Numbered from the stretch's first letter, positions 17,101 to 26,478 are shown. The stretch is 64,000 nucleotides of DNA from Pseudomonadota bacterium (GCA_018821985.1 JAHJKP010000045.1:1-64000), one strand, 5' to 3'. Notes: generated from the letters alone by a model not told the origin. A program made the numbers and translations.

Positions 17101-17589
17101 CTAGTCATTCGTCCAGTTAGTGATATCCACGTCGTCGCCTTCACCTCCTGCCTGACCATCGCCACCATAGGAGATAATGTCAAAATCACTGTGGCTTCCC
17201 GGACTGAGATAGATGTAGTCATTGCCCCAAGGGTCTTTGGGGACTTTACCTTTGGCAAGATAACCGCCGGTGCGCCATTTTTTAGGAAGTCTGCCGCTGG
17301 CGGGGGCCTCAACCAAGGCTTGCAGGCCTTGTTCTGTGGAGGGGTAAACGCCGTTGTCAAGTTTGTAAGATTCAACAGCTGTTTCCAGGCTGGTGATTTG
17401 AACGGCAGCCATGGTGCGTTTGGCCTCTTCCGGGTGTCCCATGATCTTTGGGCCGACATATCCAGCCAGAATGCCAATGATGATAAGGACGACCAGTAAT
17501 TCAATGAGGGTGAAGCCGTTCTCTGAATGAATTCGGTGAGCCGGGTTCGGGAGGAGACTGTATTTTTTATGCATTGATGAGAAGCTCAT
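17101..17589 (-). CDS. gspG: Major pseudopilin GspG
   Basis: Main subunit of the pseudopilus. The signal ends SENG followed by FTLIELLVVLIIIGILAG with Glu at +5. The rest is very typical: DNGVYPSTEQGLQALVEAP, GYLAKGKVPKDPWGNDYIY, and a calcium-binding-loop region near the end (SPGSHSDFDIISYGGDGQ). It is the first gene of the operon; usually gspF precedes it, but not here. The leader is 24 residues, and an internal ATG at 17574 is an alternative start; neither has a strong ribosome-binding site. Confidence 0.95.
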   Translation of the reverse strand: MSFSSMHKKYSLLPNPAHRIHSENGFTLIELLVVLIIIGILAGYVGPKIMGHPEEAKRTMAAVQITSLETAVESYKLDNGVYPSTEQGLQALVEAPASGRLPKKWRTGGYLAKGKVPKDPWGNDYIYLSPGSHSDFDIISYGGDGQAGGEGDDVDITNWTND

Positions 17590-17975
17590 GATGATGACGT
17601 AGATGAATGATAAAATGATGAAAAAGAATGTATTTCTATTAAGATAATAAAATACACACTTTTAAGAGATTTTGGTATCTGAAAAAGCTATTTGTCTGTT
17701 ATTTTATTATTATGCTTGCCATGACAGGATCATTGAAAGACAGAAGATGGGTCTGGCGGAGTGATGGCGTTGGTGTAATTTTATCGGGGCGGTGATGCTT
17801 TCCAGGGCGAAAATGAGATTGTTGTTGATGTGAGACTTGAGAACATTGCCAAGACAGTATATATAATAAGAAAACTGTTTGTTGGTAGTCGTGTCGTTTA
17901 AATGGAATCTGGCAAGACTTGTCGGTTGGATATACCGATTTTTTGATATAATCCCGTGTAAGGAGTGGAATAATT
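17590..17975. other. Divergent intergenic region between gspG and thiC
   Basis: This 386-base gap must hold the leftward promoter of the secretion operon and the rightward promoter of thiC. No TPP riboswitch core (CTGAGA, ACCTGA or the GCGTAGGGA end) can be seen before thiC. The minus-strand frame that crosses into thiC has no domain and looks like chance. Confidence 0.6.
17837..17867 (+). promoter_or_regulatory. Candidate sigma70 promoter of thiC
   Basis: TTGAGA at 17837-17842 could be the -35 box, with TATATA at 17860 (17-base spacer) or TATAAT at 17862 (19-base spacer) as the -10 box. The leader to the ATG would be about 100 bases. AT-rich sequence makes such matches easy, so this is tentative. 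Confidence 0.35.
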
Positions 17976-19307
17976 ATGAGTATTAGAGAGGACGCGCGTA
18001 ATGGTGTCGTCACCCCTTTGTTTGAAGCATGTGCGCGCTATGAGTCTCTTCCCGTTGACCAATTGATGGCGGGTGTGGCGCTGGGAACCATTGCCATAAC
18101 CAAAAATCGGCATCATGATTTTGAGAAAATTATAGGCATAGGGAAAAATACCTTTACCAAAGTTAATGCCAATATCGGTTCTTCAAGGGATATCTCCAGC
18201 CTTGAGGATGAACTGGAAAAATTGCGGGTTGCGGTCAAGGCGGGTGCGGATACGGTCATGGATCTCTCCATGGGCGGTGACCTGGATGCGGTGCGCCGGG
18301 GAATCCTGGCCAACTGTCCCGTGCCCCTGGGCACCGTGCCGATTTATCAGGCCGTGGCTGAGACGGTGGAGCGTGACAAAAAAGAGATTGTGGATGTGAC
18401 CGTTGACCAGATGTTCAAGGTCATTGAAAAACAGGCAATGGATGGTGTCGATTTCATGACCATCCATTGCGGCATTAATCGTGATCTCCAGAAACGATTG
18501 AGTAAACAGAAACGGATCATGGGGGTTGTCAGTCGTGGTGGTTCCTTTACCCTTGAATGGATGAGCCATCATAATAAGGAAAACCCCATGTTTGAGTATT
18601 TTGATGATCTCCTGGCCATTCTCAAGGAGCATGAGGTCACCTTGAGCCTTGGTGATGGGATCCGTCCCGGTTGTCTGGCCGATGCCACGGACCGGAATCA
18701 GATCCAGGAGTTAATCAATCTGGGAGAATTGACAGAACGGGCCTGGGATGCCGGGGTGCAGGTGATTATCGAGGGACCGGGCCATATGCCCATGGATCAA
18801 ATTACTGCCAATGTCCTGCTCCAGAAAAAGATGTGTAAAAACGCGCCGTTTTATGTTTTGGGGCCGCTTGTTACCGATATAGCGCCTGGTTATGATCATA
18901 TTACCGGAGCCATTGGCGGGGCTATTGCGGCCGCCGCCGGTGCTGATTATCTTTGTTATGTGACTCCGGCTGAGCATCTGAAGTTGCCTAATATTGAAGA
19001 TGTGCATGAAGGGGTTATCGCCTCCAAGATTGCCGCCCACGCTGCGGATCTGGTGAAAGGAGTGCCTGGGGCCATGGAACGTGACCGGATGATGGCAGAG
19101 CGTCGGAACAAACTGGACTGGAAGGGACAGATTGAGTTGTCGCTGGACCCTGAAAAGGCTGCCCGTTTTCGGCATGAGGGGGGGAGTGACAAGACCCCGG
19201 CCTGCTCCATGTGCGGTTCCTATTGTGCCATCCAGGTTTTCAACCGCTCCCAGGTCAATCTGGAGAAGACAGAACAGGGGAAAAAGGGGTGTAAGTCAAA
19301 TGGGTGA
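17976..19307 (+). CDS. thiC: ThiC-family radical SAM enzyme (HMP-P synthase, or possibly BzaF)
   Basis: ThiC turns aminoimidazole ribotide (AIR) into the thiamine pyrimidine HMP-P. The close paralogue BzaF turns AIR into 5-hydroxybenzimidazole for cobamides. The 443-residue protein has the family core (KVNANIGSS, IEGPGHMPMDQI, YVTPAEHLKLP) and a C-terminal cluster motif CSMCGSYC. Its spacing is C-x2-C-x3-C, whereas classical ThiC has CSMCGPKFC, C-x2-C-x4-C. This is the short anaerobe-type form. No thiamine or cobamide gene lies beside it, so I cannot settle the product. AGGAG lies 10 bases before the ATG. The next gene overlaps its stop by 8 bases. Confidence 0.88.
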   Translation: MSIREDARNGVVTPLFEACARYESLPVDQLMAGVALGTIAITKNRHHDFEKIIGIGKNTFTKVNANIGSSRDISSLEDELEKLRVAVKAGADTVMDLSMGGDLDAVRRGILANCPVPLGTVPIYQAVAETVERDKKEIVDVTVDQMFKVIEKQAMDGVDFMTIHCGINRDLQKRLSKQKRIMGVVSRGGSFTLEWMSHHNKENPMFEYFDDLLAILKEHEVTLSLGDGIRPGCLADATDRNQIQELINLGELTERAWDAGVQVIIEGPGHMPMDQITANVLLQKKMCKNAPFYVLGPLVTDIAPGYDHITGAIGGAIAAAAGADYLCYVTPAEHLKLPNIEDVHEGVIASKIAAHAADLVKGVPGAMERDRMMAERRNKLDWKGQIELSLDPEKAARFRHEGGSDKTPACSMCGSYCAIQVFNRSQVNLEKTEQGKKGCKSNG

Positions 19308-19632
19308 TTTCTTGAATGGCATCCTGGTCTGGTTTGAGTCCACCCATCTCCTGCAACAGATTAAGGATGTGGACTATGTGGGCTTGTTTACCAACCCCTG
19401 GTTTCTGGTTCCTTTTGTCGCCATGGTGTTGTATCTTTTGTACAAACAGGCATTTCGGGATCTGATTTTCGTCGCTCTCTTTGTCGCGGTGTGGTGGGTC
19501 AGTGGCCTCGATTATATGCAGACCATGGTTGTGGATGGTGAGCTACAGGTGAACAAGGTATTGCCGGTGCTTTTTGGTGCCGCTGCCGTGCTTGGTTTTG
19601 TCATTTATTTGTTGTTTGGCCGTTCTGATTAG
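19300..19632 (+). CDS. Small three-helix membrane protein coupled to thiC
   Basis: No family recognised. I place the start at the ATG at 19300, inside the last codons of thiC, with AGGGG about 10 bases upstream; this gives 110 residues. Three hydrophobic helices are visible (about 32-48, 52-68 and 87-105), with FTNPWFLVPFVAMVLYLL the first. The 8-base overlap implies translational coupling to thiC, so a linked role (for example precursor or product transport) is possible, but this is inference. Confidence 0.75.
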   Translation: MGDFLNGILVWFESTHLLQQIKDVDYVGLFTNPWFLVPFVAMVLYLLYKQAFRDLIFVALFVAVWWVSGLDYMQTMVVDGELQVNKVLPVLFGAAAVLGFVIYLLFGRSD

Positions 19633-19690
19633 AAGGTGTGACGAATAATATGGCCATTGATACTAATTTTGTGACAGTTCCTTACGCCGC
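19633..19690. repeat. Dispersed inverted repeat, diverged copy 3
   Basis: Read on the plus strand, this stretch aligns to the reverse complement of copy 1 (2511-2572) with about 80% identity over 53 bases, including an identical ATGGCCATT and a shared CCTTA-GCCGC end. A short frame of 34 codons starts at the ATG at 19650 and ends at 19757, with AAGGTG 12 bases upstream. Copy 1 has a matching frame on its minus strand (MAI..NFVT.PYAA). Whether that frame is translated is unknown. Confidence 0.6.
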
Positions 19691-19789
19691 TTTGCTTAGT
19701 CAAGGTGACCGTGTTATTTCTATAGAGCAGCTTAGTAATGGTGTTGCAATTTCCTGACTGATAGCGATTCTTTTTTTTATTGGAGTAAG

Positions 19790-20863
19790 ATGCAATATCG
19801 TAACGGTGTTTTTGCTATTACAGAAGAACAACATTGTCCACTTTATAATGTGGGAGAGGAGATCACTGTTGACGGTGGGGTGATGCGCCTGCCGGCTGGC
19901 AAGTCAACCTGCTTGACTTTGGCTCAGGATATCTTGAATCTGGTATCTGAAAATGTGGCCTATGAGCACTATCTTCAGGGAACGAAACAGAAGAGCAGGT
20001 TTGAGTGTGGTGGATGTGGTGGCCGTATCCGTTTTGAATATAAACAGGAAAAAGAATTTGCCACCGTCCAGATGAAGATGCTGGCAGCAGCCCAGCGGAA
20101 AGAAAAATTAAAAGATATATCGCAGTTTGCCGGTCTGCTCCGGGGCATTCAAATTTTTAAGCCGCTCAGCGATGAAGATCTGCTTGATCTGGCTACTCTG
20201 TTGAAACTGGAAAAATGTCCCTGGGGTTTTCCGGTTCTGCAGAAGGGTGATGTGGGTGACCATCTTTATATCATTCTTTCCGGACGGGTAGAGGTGATGG
20301 ACGAAGATGGGGTGACGCTCGCAGAGATGGGTAAGGGCGATGTCTTTGGAGAAATGAGCCTGCTGTCCGGGGAAACCGTCACCACAACGATTATGGCGGT
20401 GGAGCCCACGGAGCTGGCGACCCTGAGTAAGAAGAACTTTCGTCATATGCAGGTGCGATTTCCTGATTTGCAGGTCTTTTTTTATAAGTTGCTGGTGAGC
20501 AGGATTACGACGATCAATCGGCAGCGGGCAGAAGAGCTTTCTTCCGGCATGGTGGGACAGCTTGTTGATATCCCCCCGGTTGAGCTGGTGCAGATGATTA
20601 ATTCAAACCAGAAAACCGGTTATTTGAAGATAGAGGCAGGTAAAATAAAGGGTCAGTTACTATTTAATGAGGGTGAACTGGTTTATGCCATCTTTGATGG
20701 CAAGGATGGCCAGGAGGCTTTTTATGCAGTGCTTGCCCTCAAGGAAGGTCGCTTCAACTTTGTCCAAGGACTGGCTCCTCAGGATATGCATTATGAACCT
20801 ATAGGTGGCTTTATGGGGATGTTGATGGAGGGGATGAAGCGACTGGATGATCTGGAGGGGTAA
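19790..20863 (+). CDS. Cyclic nucleotide-binding protein with DUF4388 (PATAN-like) domain
   Basis: Likely signalling protein. Residues about 1-70 form a short uncharacterised domain, followed by CGGCGGR, a possible metal knuckle (about 75). A cNMP-binding domain spans about 115-240 (LQKGDVGDHLYIILSGRVEVMD, MGKGDVFGEMSLLSGE, TTTIMAVEPTELATL). A DUF4388 domain ends the protein (about 258-345: GQLVDIPPVELVQMINSNQKTGYLKIE, FNEGELVYAIF). In the phosphate-binding cassette, FGEMSLLSGETVTTT lacks the Arg that contacts the cAMP phosphate in classical CAP proteins, so the ligand may differ. There is no HTH domain. It stands alone. Confidence 0.85.
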   Translation: MQYRNGVFAITEEQHCPLYNVGEEITVDGGVMRLPAGKSTCLTLAQDILNLVSENVAYEHYLQGTKQKSRFECGGCGGRIRFEYKQEKEFATVQMKMLAAAQRKEKLKDISQFAGLLRGIQIFKPLSDEDLLDLATLLKLEKCPWGFPVLQKGDVGDHLYIILSGRVEVMDEDGVTLAEMGKGDVFGEMSLLSGETVTTTIMAVEPTELATLSKKNFRHMQVRFPDLQVFFYKLLVSRITTINRQRAEELSSGMVGQLVDIPPVELVQMINSNQKTGYLKIEAGKIKGQLLFNEGELVYAIFDGKDGQEAFYAVLALKEGRFNFVQGLAPQDMHYEPIGGFMGMLMEGMKRLDDLEG

Positions 20864-20895
20864 TCATTGCCTAGCATTTGCTCCATCCTCCTCCC

Positions 20896-21366
20896 TCAAT
20901 ATAAAATTTTCTGTTCCAGATCCAACCAGAGAGAAAGTCCCTTCCTTGCTTCTTGAGGCATGAGTTGTTGCATCTGTACGCTTCTTTTGTCCTTGTCCAG
21001 GGTCAGTTCTTCATAAATAAAGGCATCTGCAAAACCGATGGCTGCGGCGTCGTTGTGGTCCGCACCGTAAATGATCCGCTCCAATCTGGCCCAGTAGGCA
21101 GCCGCCAGACACATAGGGCAGGGCTCACAGTTGACAAAGAGTTCATAACTGGTCAGGTCAAAGCTTTGCAGGACGGCGCAGGCATTACGGATGCAGACTA
21201 TTTCGGCATGGGCTGTGGGGTCGTTGCTCGAGGTGACCTGGTTCCAGCCCTGGGCGACAATAATACCATTACGCGCAATGATCGCACCAAAAGGTCCGCC
21301 TTCACCAGCCAGCATTTTCTCTTTTGCCAGTCGGATTGCTGCTGCCATTATGTCCTGATCTGTCAT
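20896..21366 (-). CDS. Nucleoside or guanine deaminase of the cytidine deaminase-like family
   Basis: Zinc-dependent base deaminase. The zinc site is complete: HAEIVCIRNA (His and catalytic Glu) and PCPMCLAA (two Cys). The ending GADHNDAAAIGFADAFIYEEL resembles bacterial guanine deaminase (GuaD) more than tRNA-specific TadA. I place the start at the ATG at 21366 (MTDQDIM), where the family begins; an upstream ATG at 21393 is possible, and no strong ribosome-binding site decides it. It is convergent with the cNMP-binding gene and stands alone. Confidence 0.85.
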   Translation of the reverse strand: MTDQDIMAAAIRLAKEKMLAGEGGPFGAIIARNGIIVAQGWNQVTSSNDPTAHAEIVCIRNACAVLQSFDLTSYELFVNCEPCPMCLAAAYWARLERIIYGADHNDAAAIGFADAFIYEELTLDKDKRSVQMQQLMPQEARKGLSLWLDLEQKILY

Positions 21367-21492
21367 TTTTTTCTTATTCCCGTGTGTTGCCATTGTCTGA
21401 ACCGGTATTATTCTGTAATCAATATACGTTGAGGGACGTCGATTATGCCTCACTTAACAAGAAACTATCATATTTTTCAAGGAGACTAAACG

Positions 21493-21999
21493 ATGAAAAA
21501 GGAAATGGAAAAAGCTTTTAACAAGCAGGTGAATGCGGAGATGTATTCCAGTTATCTGTATCTGGCCATGGAATCCTATTTTCAATCAACTAGCCTCACC
21601 GGTTTTGCTGCCTGGATGCGTGCCCAGGTCCAGGAGGAGCTTTTTCATGGAATGAAGATGTATGATTATATTCATGAGCGTGGTGGGAAGGCAAGGCTTG
21701 AGGCCATTGCCAAACCGGAAGAAAAGTGGGAGTCACCGCTGGTTGCCTTTGAACATGTACTGGCCCATGAACAGCATGTGACCGGCTTGATCAATAATCT
21801 TATTGACGTGGCCCTTGATGTCCGTGACCATGCAGCTAAGGCCTTTCTCGACTGGTTTATTACTGAACAGGTTGAGGAGGAGGCTACGGTGGGGCAGATT
21901 GTTGATCGTCTCCGTCTCATCGGCAATGATTCAAGTGGTCTGTTTTTACTTGATACCGAGCTTGCCAAACGAGTTTTTGTAATGCCGGTCACAAAATAA
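21493..21999 (+). CDS. ftnA: Non-heme ferritin
   Basis: Iron-storing 24-mer with ferroxidase activity. The 168 residues contain the ferroxidase ligands: Glu in NAEMYSSYLYL (16), EE..H in QVQEELFHGMKMYDYI (about 49-53), Glu in HEQHVTGL (about 94) and Gln in ITEQVEEE (about 127). The protein ends at the usual point for FtnA. AAGGAG precedes the ATG. The next gene follows at 15 bases, so they may form an operon. Confidence 0.95.
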   Translation: MKKEMEKAFNKQVNAEMYSSYLYLAMESYFQSTSLTGFAAWMRAQVQEELFHGMKMYDYIHERGGKARLEAIAKPEEKWESPLVAFEHVLAHEQHVTGLINNLIDVALDVRDHAAKAFLDWFITEQVEEEATVGQIVDRLRLIGNDSSGLFLLDTELAKRVFVMPVTK

Positions 22000-22014
22000 T
22001 GTTTTACTGCAGGT

Positions 22015-22833
22015 ATGAGTAGCAGAAGAATCAAACAGGATGTGCTTGCTCTTCTGGCCTTGACGGATCTTGATCGTATCAGTACTGAGATGAGACTGTA
22101 CGCGGAAAAAGATCTGGTGAATCCGCTTTTTTCCGCATTGTCTCGCCCGGAAGAGATGGTGCGCTGGCATGCTATCAGTATCTTTGGTCAAGTCGTGCCG
22201 CATCTGGCTGATCAGGATATGGAAGCGGCAAGGATCGTCATGCGGCGTTTTCTCTGGAGCCTCAATGACGAATCTGGAGGGATTGGCTGGGGGGCACCTG
22301 AGGCGATGGCCGAGATCATGCTCCATCATGATCGTCTGGCCGAGGAGTATCTTCATATGCTTCTCTCCTATCTCCATCCGGATGGCCCCCTTGAACATCA
22401 GGATGGAAATTTTCTTGAATTGCCGGCGCTGCAGTGCGGTCTGCTATGGGGGATTGGCAGGCTGGCCTCGCGGCTGGCGCCAAAACTTATCTCTCGAGGG
22501 GTGGTGGCCGACCTGCTGCCCTATCTGCAATCAGAGGATGGGGGCGTGCGCGGCCTGAGTGTCTGGTCGCTCGGAGTCTTGTTTTCAGCGCGCTTTCCTG
22601 ATCGTCTGCGGGTTGCGCACGCTCTTCAACCAGATAAGCGAGGCGAAGCGGAGACTCCGGCCATGGAGAGTGCGGCACTGGACCATTCATGGCCGGCGAC
22701 TGTCCGAAACTCCTTGCTGCCACTGGCAACTGATAGCAGTCAGCTTCGCTTGTATCAGCAGGGTCAGGTTCGGGTTGTTACCGTGGCAGAACTTGTGGCA
22801 GACGCCCTGGCTCAGATCAACAGTCCCGCCTAA
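22015..22833 (+). CDS. DVU0298-type HEAT-like repeat protein
   Basis: Function unknown; this family occurs mainly in sulfate reducers and related deltas. The 272 residues look all-helical, with HEAT-like units (MVRWHAISIFGQVVPHLADQ, VRGLSVWSLGVLFSARFP) and the strongly conserved SLNDESGGIGWGAPEAMAEIM. It sits between ferritin and the nitrilase fusion with short gaps on both sides (15 and 17 bases), which suggests one transcript. Confidence 0.8.
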   Translation: MSSRRIKQDVLALLALTDLDRISTEMRLYAEKDLVNPLFSALSRPEEMVRWHAISIFGQVVPHLADQDMEAARIVMRRFLWSLNDESGGIGWGAPEAMAEIMLHHDRLAEEYLHMLLSYLHPDGPLEHQDGNFLELPALQCGLLWGIGRLASRLAPKLISRGVVADLLPYLQSEDGGVRGLSVWSLGVLFSARFPDRLRVAHALQPDKRGEAETPAMESAALDHSWPATVRNSLLPLATDSSQLRLYQQGQVRVVTVAELVADALAQINSPA

Positions 22834-22850
22834 ATTTTGAGGAATATCCC

Positions 22851-24122
22851 TTGGTTTTTGAATTTCCCTCCTTTGTTTCTGCTGGTTTTTTTCAGTTTGC
22901 AATCACTCCTGGTGAGCCGTCTGTCAACCTTGACAGGATGCGGGCCGCATTACATAAAGATCCGCCCGTGCCGGGAACCCTTCTGCTACTGCCTGAACTC
23001 TGGGCCACCGGCTTTGTCTATCCGCAACTGGCCGAACTGAGCCGGGAAACTCCCAGGCTTCTGGAACAATTAACTGAACTTGCAGCCCGGTATCGTATTG
23101 TGCTGGCTGGTTCTCTGGTGGAAAGGGTTGATGATGAGCGGAGAGTCCTGCTCTATAACACCCTGTTTTTCAGTGGCAGTGACGGTCAGACCGGCAAAAT
23201 ACGGAAACAACACCTTTTTTCCTATTGGCGAGAAGATGAGTGGTTGACTGCAGGAGAGTCGCCACGACCTGTGGCGACTGCGTCGGGTTGGGTGGGTGGA
23301 CTGGTTTGTTATGATCTGCGGTTTCCTGAGACAGCTAAGGTTCAGTGTCAGCAGGGCGCCTCTCTCCTGGTGGTCTCTGCCCAATGGCCCCTGATGCGGA
23401 TTGACCAGTGGCGAATTTTACTGCAGGCGCGGGCCATAGAAAATCAGACCTTTATTGTTTCTGCTAACGGCTGTGGTATGTGTAATGATATCGAACTGGG
23501 CGGTCATTCACTGATCATTGACCCTGGCGGAGAAATTCTGCTGGAGGCGGGTGAAGAAGAACAGCTGGCCACGATCACCCTTGATTGGCAGAAACTACAG
23601 CAATTACGGGAACGTTTTAATACTGTGGCTCCGACCCCATATCCTTTTGATGATCGGGAAAAGATCCTTAGCCTGGCAGAGTGTGTTCGGATTGTGGGGC
23701 TCAGGAAAATGCAGGGGCAGCGGATTGTCTTTACCAATGGCTGTTTTGATATCCTCCATGCGGGTCATGTGGAGTATCTGCAACAGGCCAGGAAGCAGGG
23801 CGATTTTCTGGTGCTTGGCCTGAACAGTGATCGCTCTATTCAGGCAATCAAGGGCTGTAACCGGCCGATCAATGAGGAGTTCCGGCGGGCTCGGGTTTTA
23901 GCGGCGCTGGGCTGTGTGGATGCTATTGTTATCTTCAGCGATGAGACACCCCTGGGCTTGATCACTGCTCTTCTGCCCCATGTCATGGTGAAGGGGGCAG
24001 ATTGGCAGGAGGATGCAATTGTTGGAGCCCAGGAAGTCAAGGCAAATGGCGGCAAGGTGGTCAGGATTCCGTTCACTACCGAGACCTCTACCACCAAAAT
24101 AATTGAAAAAATAAGGGAATAG
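22851..24122 (+). CDS. Fusion of carbon-nitrogen hydrolase and RfaE2-type nucleotidyltransferase
   Basis: Two enzymes in one chain of 423 residues. Residues about 9-265 are a nitrilase-superfamily amidase with the catalytic triad E49 (LLPELWATG), K119 (KIRKQHLF) and C153 (LVCYDLRFPE). Residues about 280-423 match D-glycero-beta-D-manno-heptose 1-phosphate adenylyltransferase (RfaE2, the C-terminal half of HldE): TNGCFDILHAGHVEYL, LGLNSDRSI, VKGADW, TTKIIEKI. RfaE2 makes ADP-heptose for lipopolysaccharide. The amidase resembles omega-amidases. Start is a TTG with GAGGA 7-8 bases before it. No stop or frame break separates the halves. The common job is not obvious. Confidence 0.9.
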   Translation: MVFEFPSFVSAGFFQFAITPGEPSVNLDRMRAALHKDPPVPGTLLLLPELWATGFVYPQLAELSRETPRLLEQLTELAARYRIVLAGSLVERVDDERRVLLYNTLFFSGSDGQTGKIRKQHLFSYWREDEWLTAGESPRPVATASGWVGGLVCYDLRFPETAKVQCQQGASLLVVSAQWPLMRIDQWRILLQARAIENQTFIVSANGCGMCNDIELGGHSLIIDPGGEILLEAGEEEQLATITLDWQKLQQLRERFNTVAPTPYPFDDREKILSLAECVRIVGLRKMQGQRIVFTNGCFDILHAGHVEYLQQARKQGDFLVLGLNSDRSIQAIKGCNRPINEEFRRARVLAALGCVDAIVIFSDETPLGLITALLPHVMVKGADWQEDAIVGAQEVKANGGKVVRIPFTTETSTTKIIEKIRE

Positions 24123-24146
24123 GGTTGTGCCCCCTATTCCCTTATT
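24110..24146 (-). terminator. Intrinsic terminator between convergent genes
   Basis: A perfect 14-base-pair stem (AATAAGGGAATAGG at 24110-24123 with its complement at 24133-24146) has a T-rich tail only on the minus strand (TTATTTTTTC). It therefore fits as the terminator of the leftward chemoreceptor gene; its left arm overlaps the stop codon of the rightward fusion gene. Confidence 0.75.
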
Positions 24147-24165
24147 TCCTATTCCCTTCTATTCC

Positions 24166-26409
24166 TTAAATCTTGTAACGCCCCACCAGCTCTTTCAGGC
24201 TCACGGCAAGATTAGACAGATCCTCAGCGCTGCTGTTGACCCTGTTGCCATTGGCTGAGATCTCTTCGGAGATTCTGCTGACCTCTGCAATATCCCGTGC
24301 TGTTTCACCGGCTACAACCGAACTCTGGGAGACGTTCTCATTGACCTCTGCCATCCCCACTGATGCCTGGGAGATGTTGCCGGCGACTTCCTGAGTCGTT
24401 GCCTTCTGTTCATCCATGGCGGTGGCAATGGAGGTGACAATGACATCCACCTCGCCGATGATCGAAGCAACTTCCTTGATCTCGAGGACTGTCTCGCCTG
24501 TTGATTTTTGGATTGTTTCAATACGTTGTTTGATCTCGTTGGTGGCGGCAGAGGTCTGTTTGGCCAGCTCTTTGATCTCGTTGGCCACCACGGCAAATCC
24601 TTTCCCTGCCTCTCCTGCCCTGGCCGCTTCAATGGTGGCGTTTAGAGCCAACAGATTAGTCTGTTCAGAGATGTCGTTAATGGCCTCTGTTACCTTGCTG
24701 ATCTCCAGGGTGTCACGTCCCAGTTGATCGATTTTCTCAGAGGACTTGGCGGCCCGTTTGGATGCATTGTGGGCGATGCTCTGCCCTCTTGTGGTATTCT
24801 CGGAGATCCCCTGGGCGGTGGCATTCATCTCTTCTACGGCGGCGGCCATCATGTTGACATTTTCAGTCGCAGCCTCACTGGCCATGGTCACGGATGCCAT
24901 ATTGGAGCTCATCTCCTCGGCGGCGGCCGCGACACTTACCGCTTTCTGGGAGGAAAGGTCGGCCCCGTGCGACATCTCACCGGCAATGGTGGTCAGTTCG
25001 GACGATGAAGAGGAAAGTTGAATAATGTCATCGGCCAGTTGCTGAAACATGGAGCGAATTTCAGAGCCCATGGTATTCAGGGATTGGGTTAAGGTCCCGA
25101 TTTCATCCTGGCGGTCGACTTCCAGTGTGGTGGTGAGATCGCCATTGGCCATCGTTTCAGCAAACTGTACCCCTTTATTTAATGCCGTGACAATGGAGCG
25201 GACGGTAAAAAAGGAGAGAAGCCAGCTGCAGAAAACTACAATCAGACCAATGGAGATGGCCAGAATTCCCATTTTTTTCGCCACTTGAACGGTGTTTTCA
25301 AGTTGGCTCTCTTTGCGCTCAGAGGCTTGTTTCACGATATCTTTCACCAGAGGCTCAACCTTCATGGCTGCATCATTCATGACTGCCAGATCTCTCTGAA
25401 TCTGCTTGTCTGTTGCTACAAGCTTGGTAAAGATATTGCTGTAGGCTTGCAGGTCTTTGCTGATGATTGCAGTGTATTTGGGGTCGACATTGGAGTCGGC
25501 AAAACGTGCTGGAATCTCTTCGGCGACTTCAAGGGTGGCATCGGCATATTTATCCAGCCGGGTAAGGATGTAGTTTTTCTCGATCAGGCGCAGGGTTAAC
25601 AGTCTGGCGTGGATGTTTGGTACATAGAGTTGATTGAGGGCTACCTCAACCTGAAATGCCTGTTTCTGCATCTCGGCCAGATTGTTGTCATCGGGATTGC
25701 TGGTATATTTCTGGATGGAATTTTTGTAGGCGGCCAGGGCGCTAATCTGCTGCTGGTACACATCGCCCTGGTCTTCGAGGATGTTCAGTGATGCCTCATA
25801 TTTTTTGAGCGCTGCTGCCATTTTGTTACTGTGCTCTGGCGATTTTGTCCGCACAAATTCCTTTTCAAAGCGGCGGACCTGAAGCAGGGCCAGATAGGCG
25901 TCTCCTAACTGGTGCTTCTTCAGGTTTTGAGCAACACGCAGGGCAATGGCCTTGAATTCACCCTGCAGGCCGGAGTTGTTGTCCAGGCCATTGAGCTGTT
26001 CTGCGCTAACAACATTCTGAAAGGTCTTTTCATAGAGCGCTGCCTGCTCAAGGATTGAGGAGGCCAATGCAGCCGTTTCCTTGTTTGTCTCTCCTGCCAG
26101 CTCGGAGATTGCGTTGGCATGATCTTTTAATCGCTTGATCGCTGAATTTAACAGAGGCTGATAGGCGATCTCTTTGGTCATGAGAAAATTCTTTTCATGT
26201 CTCCTGGCCAACAGTAAATCGACGTTTGCCATTGTTGCGTGATCAGCAATGGCAATATCTGTATTGATGAGTTTTTTAAAGGATCCGGTTGTGTTGCTGA
26301 CTGTCCATTGATAGAGACTGAGCACCAGAATAAAGGAAACAAAGGTGATGCCAAATATTGCCCCAAATTTGGTTGATAGTTTTAGATGAGACCATTTTAA
26401 ATTACTCAT
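24166..26409 (-). CDS. Methyl-accepting chemotaxis protein with HBM sensor
   Basis: Transmembrane chemoreceptor of 747 residues. TM1 (about 13-33) and TM2 (about 380-402) enclose a long all-helical periplasmic region of about 340 residues, which fits the helical bimodular (HBM) sensor ([15 protein letters not shown] and [18 protein letters not shown] are its two conserved helices). A HAMP domain (about 403-455) and a signalling domain (about 470-747) follow, with the tip [23 protein letters not shown] sensors often bind organic acids such as TCA intermediates; the ligand here is unknown. It lies 69 bases after recA. Confidence 0.9.
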   Translation of the reverse strand: MSNLKWSHLKLSTKFGAIFGITFVSFILVLSLYQWTVSNTTGSFKKLINTDIAIADHATMANVDLLLARRHEKNFLMTKEIAYQPLLNSAIKRLKDHANAISELAGETNKETAALASSILEQAALYEKTFQNVVSAEQLNGLDNNSGLQGEFKAIALRVAQNLKKHQLGDAYLALLQVRRFEKEFVRTKSPEHSNKMAAALKKYEASLNILEDQGDVYQQQISALAAYKNSIQKYTSNPDDNNLAEMQKQAFQVEVALNQLYVPNIHARLLTLRLIEKNYILTRLDKYADATLEVAEEIPARFADSNVDPKYTAIISKDLQAYSNIFTKLVATDKQIQRDLAVMNDAAMKVEPLVKDIVKQASERKESQLENTVQVAKKMGILAISIGLIVVFCSWLLSFFTVRSIVTALNKGVQFAETMANGDLTTTLEVDRQDEIGTLTQSLNTMGSEIRSMFQQLADDIIQLSSSSSELTTIAGEMSHGADLSSQKAVSVAAAAEEMSSNMASVTMASEAATENVNMMAAAVEEMNATAQGISENTTRGQSIAHNASKRAAKSSEKIDQLGRDTLEISKVTEAINDISEQTNLLALNATIEAARAGEAGKGFAVVANEIKELAKQTSAATNEIKQRIETIQKSTGETVLEIKEVASIIGEVDVIVTSIATAMDEQKATTQEVAGNISQASVGMAEVNENVSQSSVVAGETARDIAEVSRISEEISANGNRVNSSAEDLSNLAVSLKELVGRYKI

Positions 26410-26478
26410 TAAACACTCGCTCCCAGAGTTAATTTTAATGAAAGGTAATGAATCGTTATTTGTCTGTCGCAGGCAGGA

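Noticed and set aside
17590-17975. TPP riboswitch before thiC
   Set aside because: None of the conserved core strings of the THI element is present in the leader.
20896-21366. tRNA adenosine deaminase TadA
   Set aside because: The zinc site is shared, but the C-terminal part fits guanine or nucleoside deaminases better.
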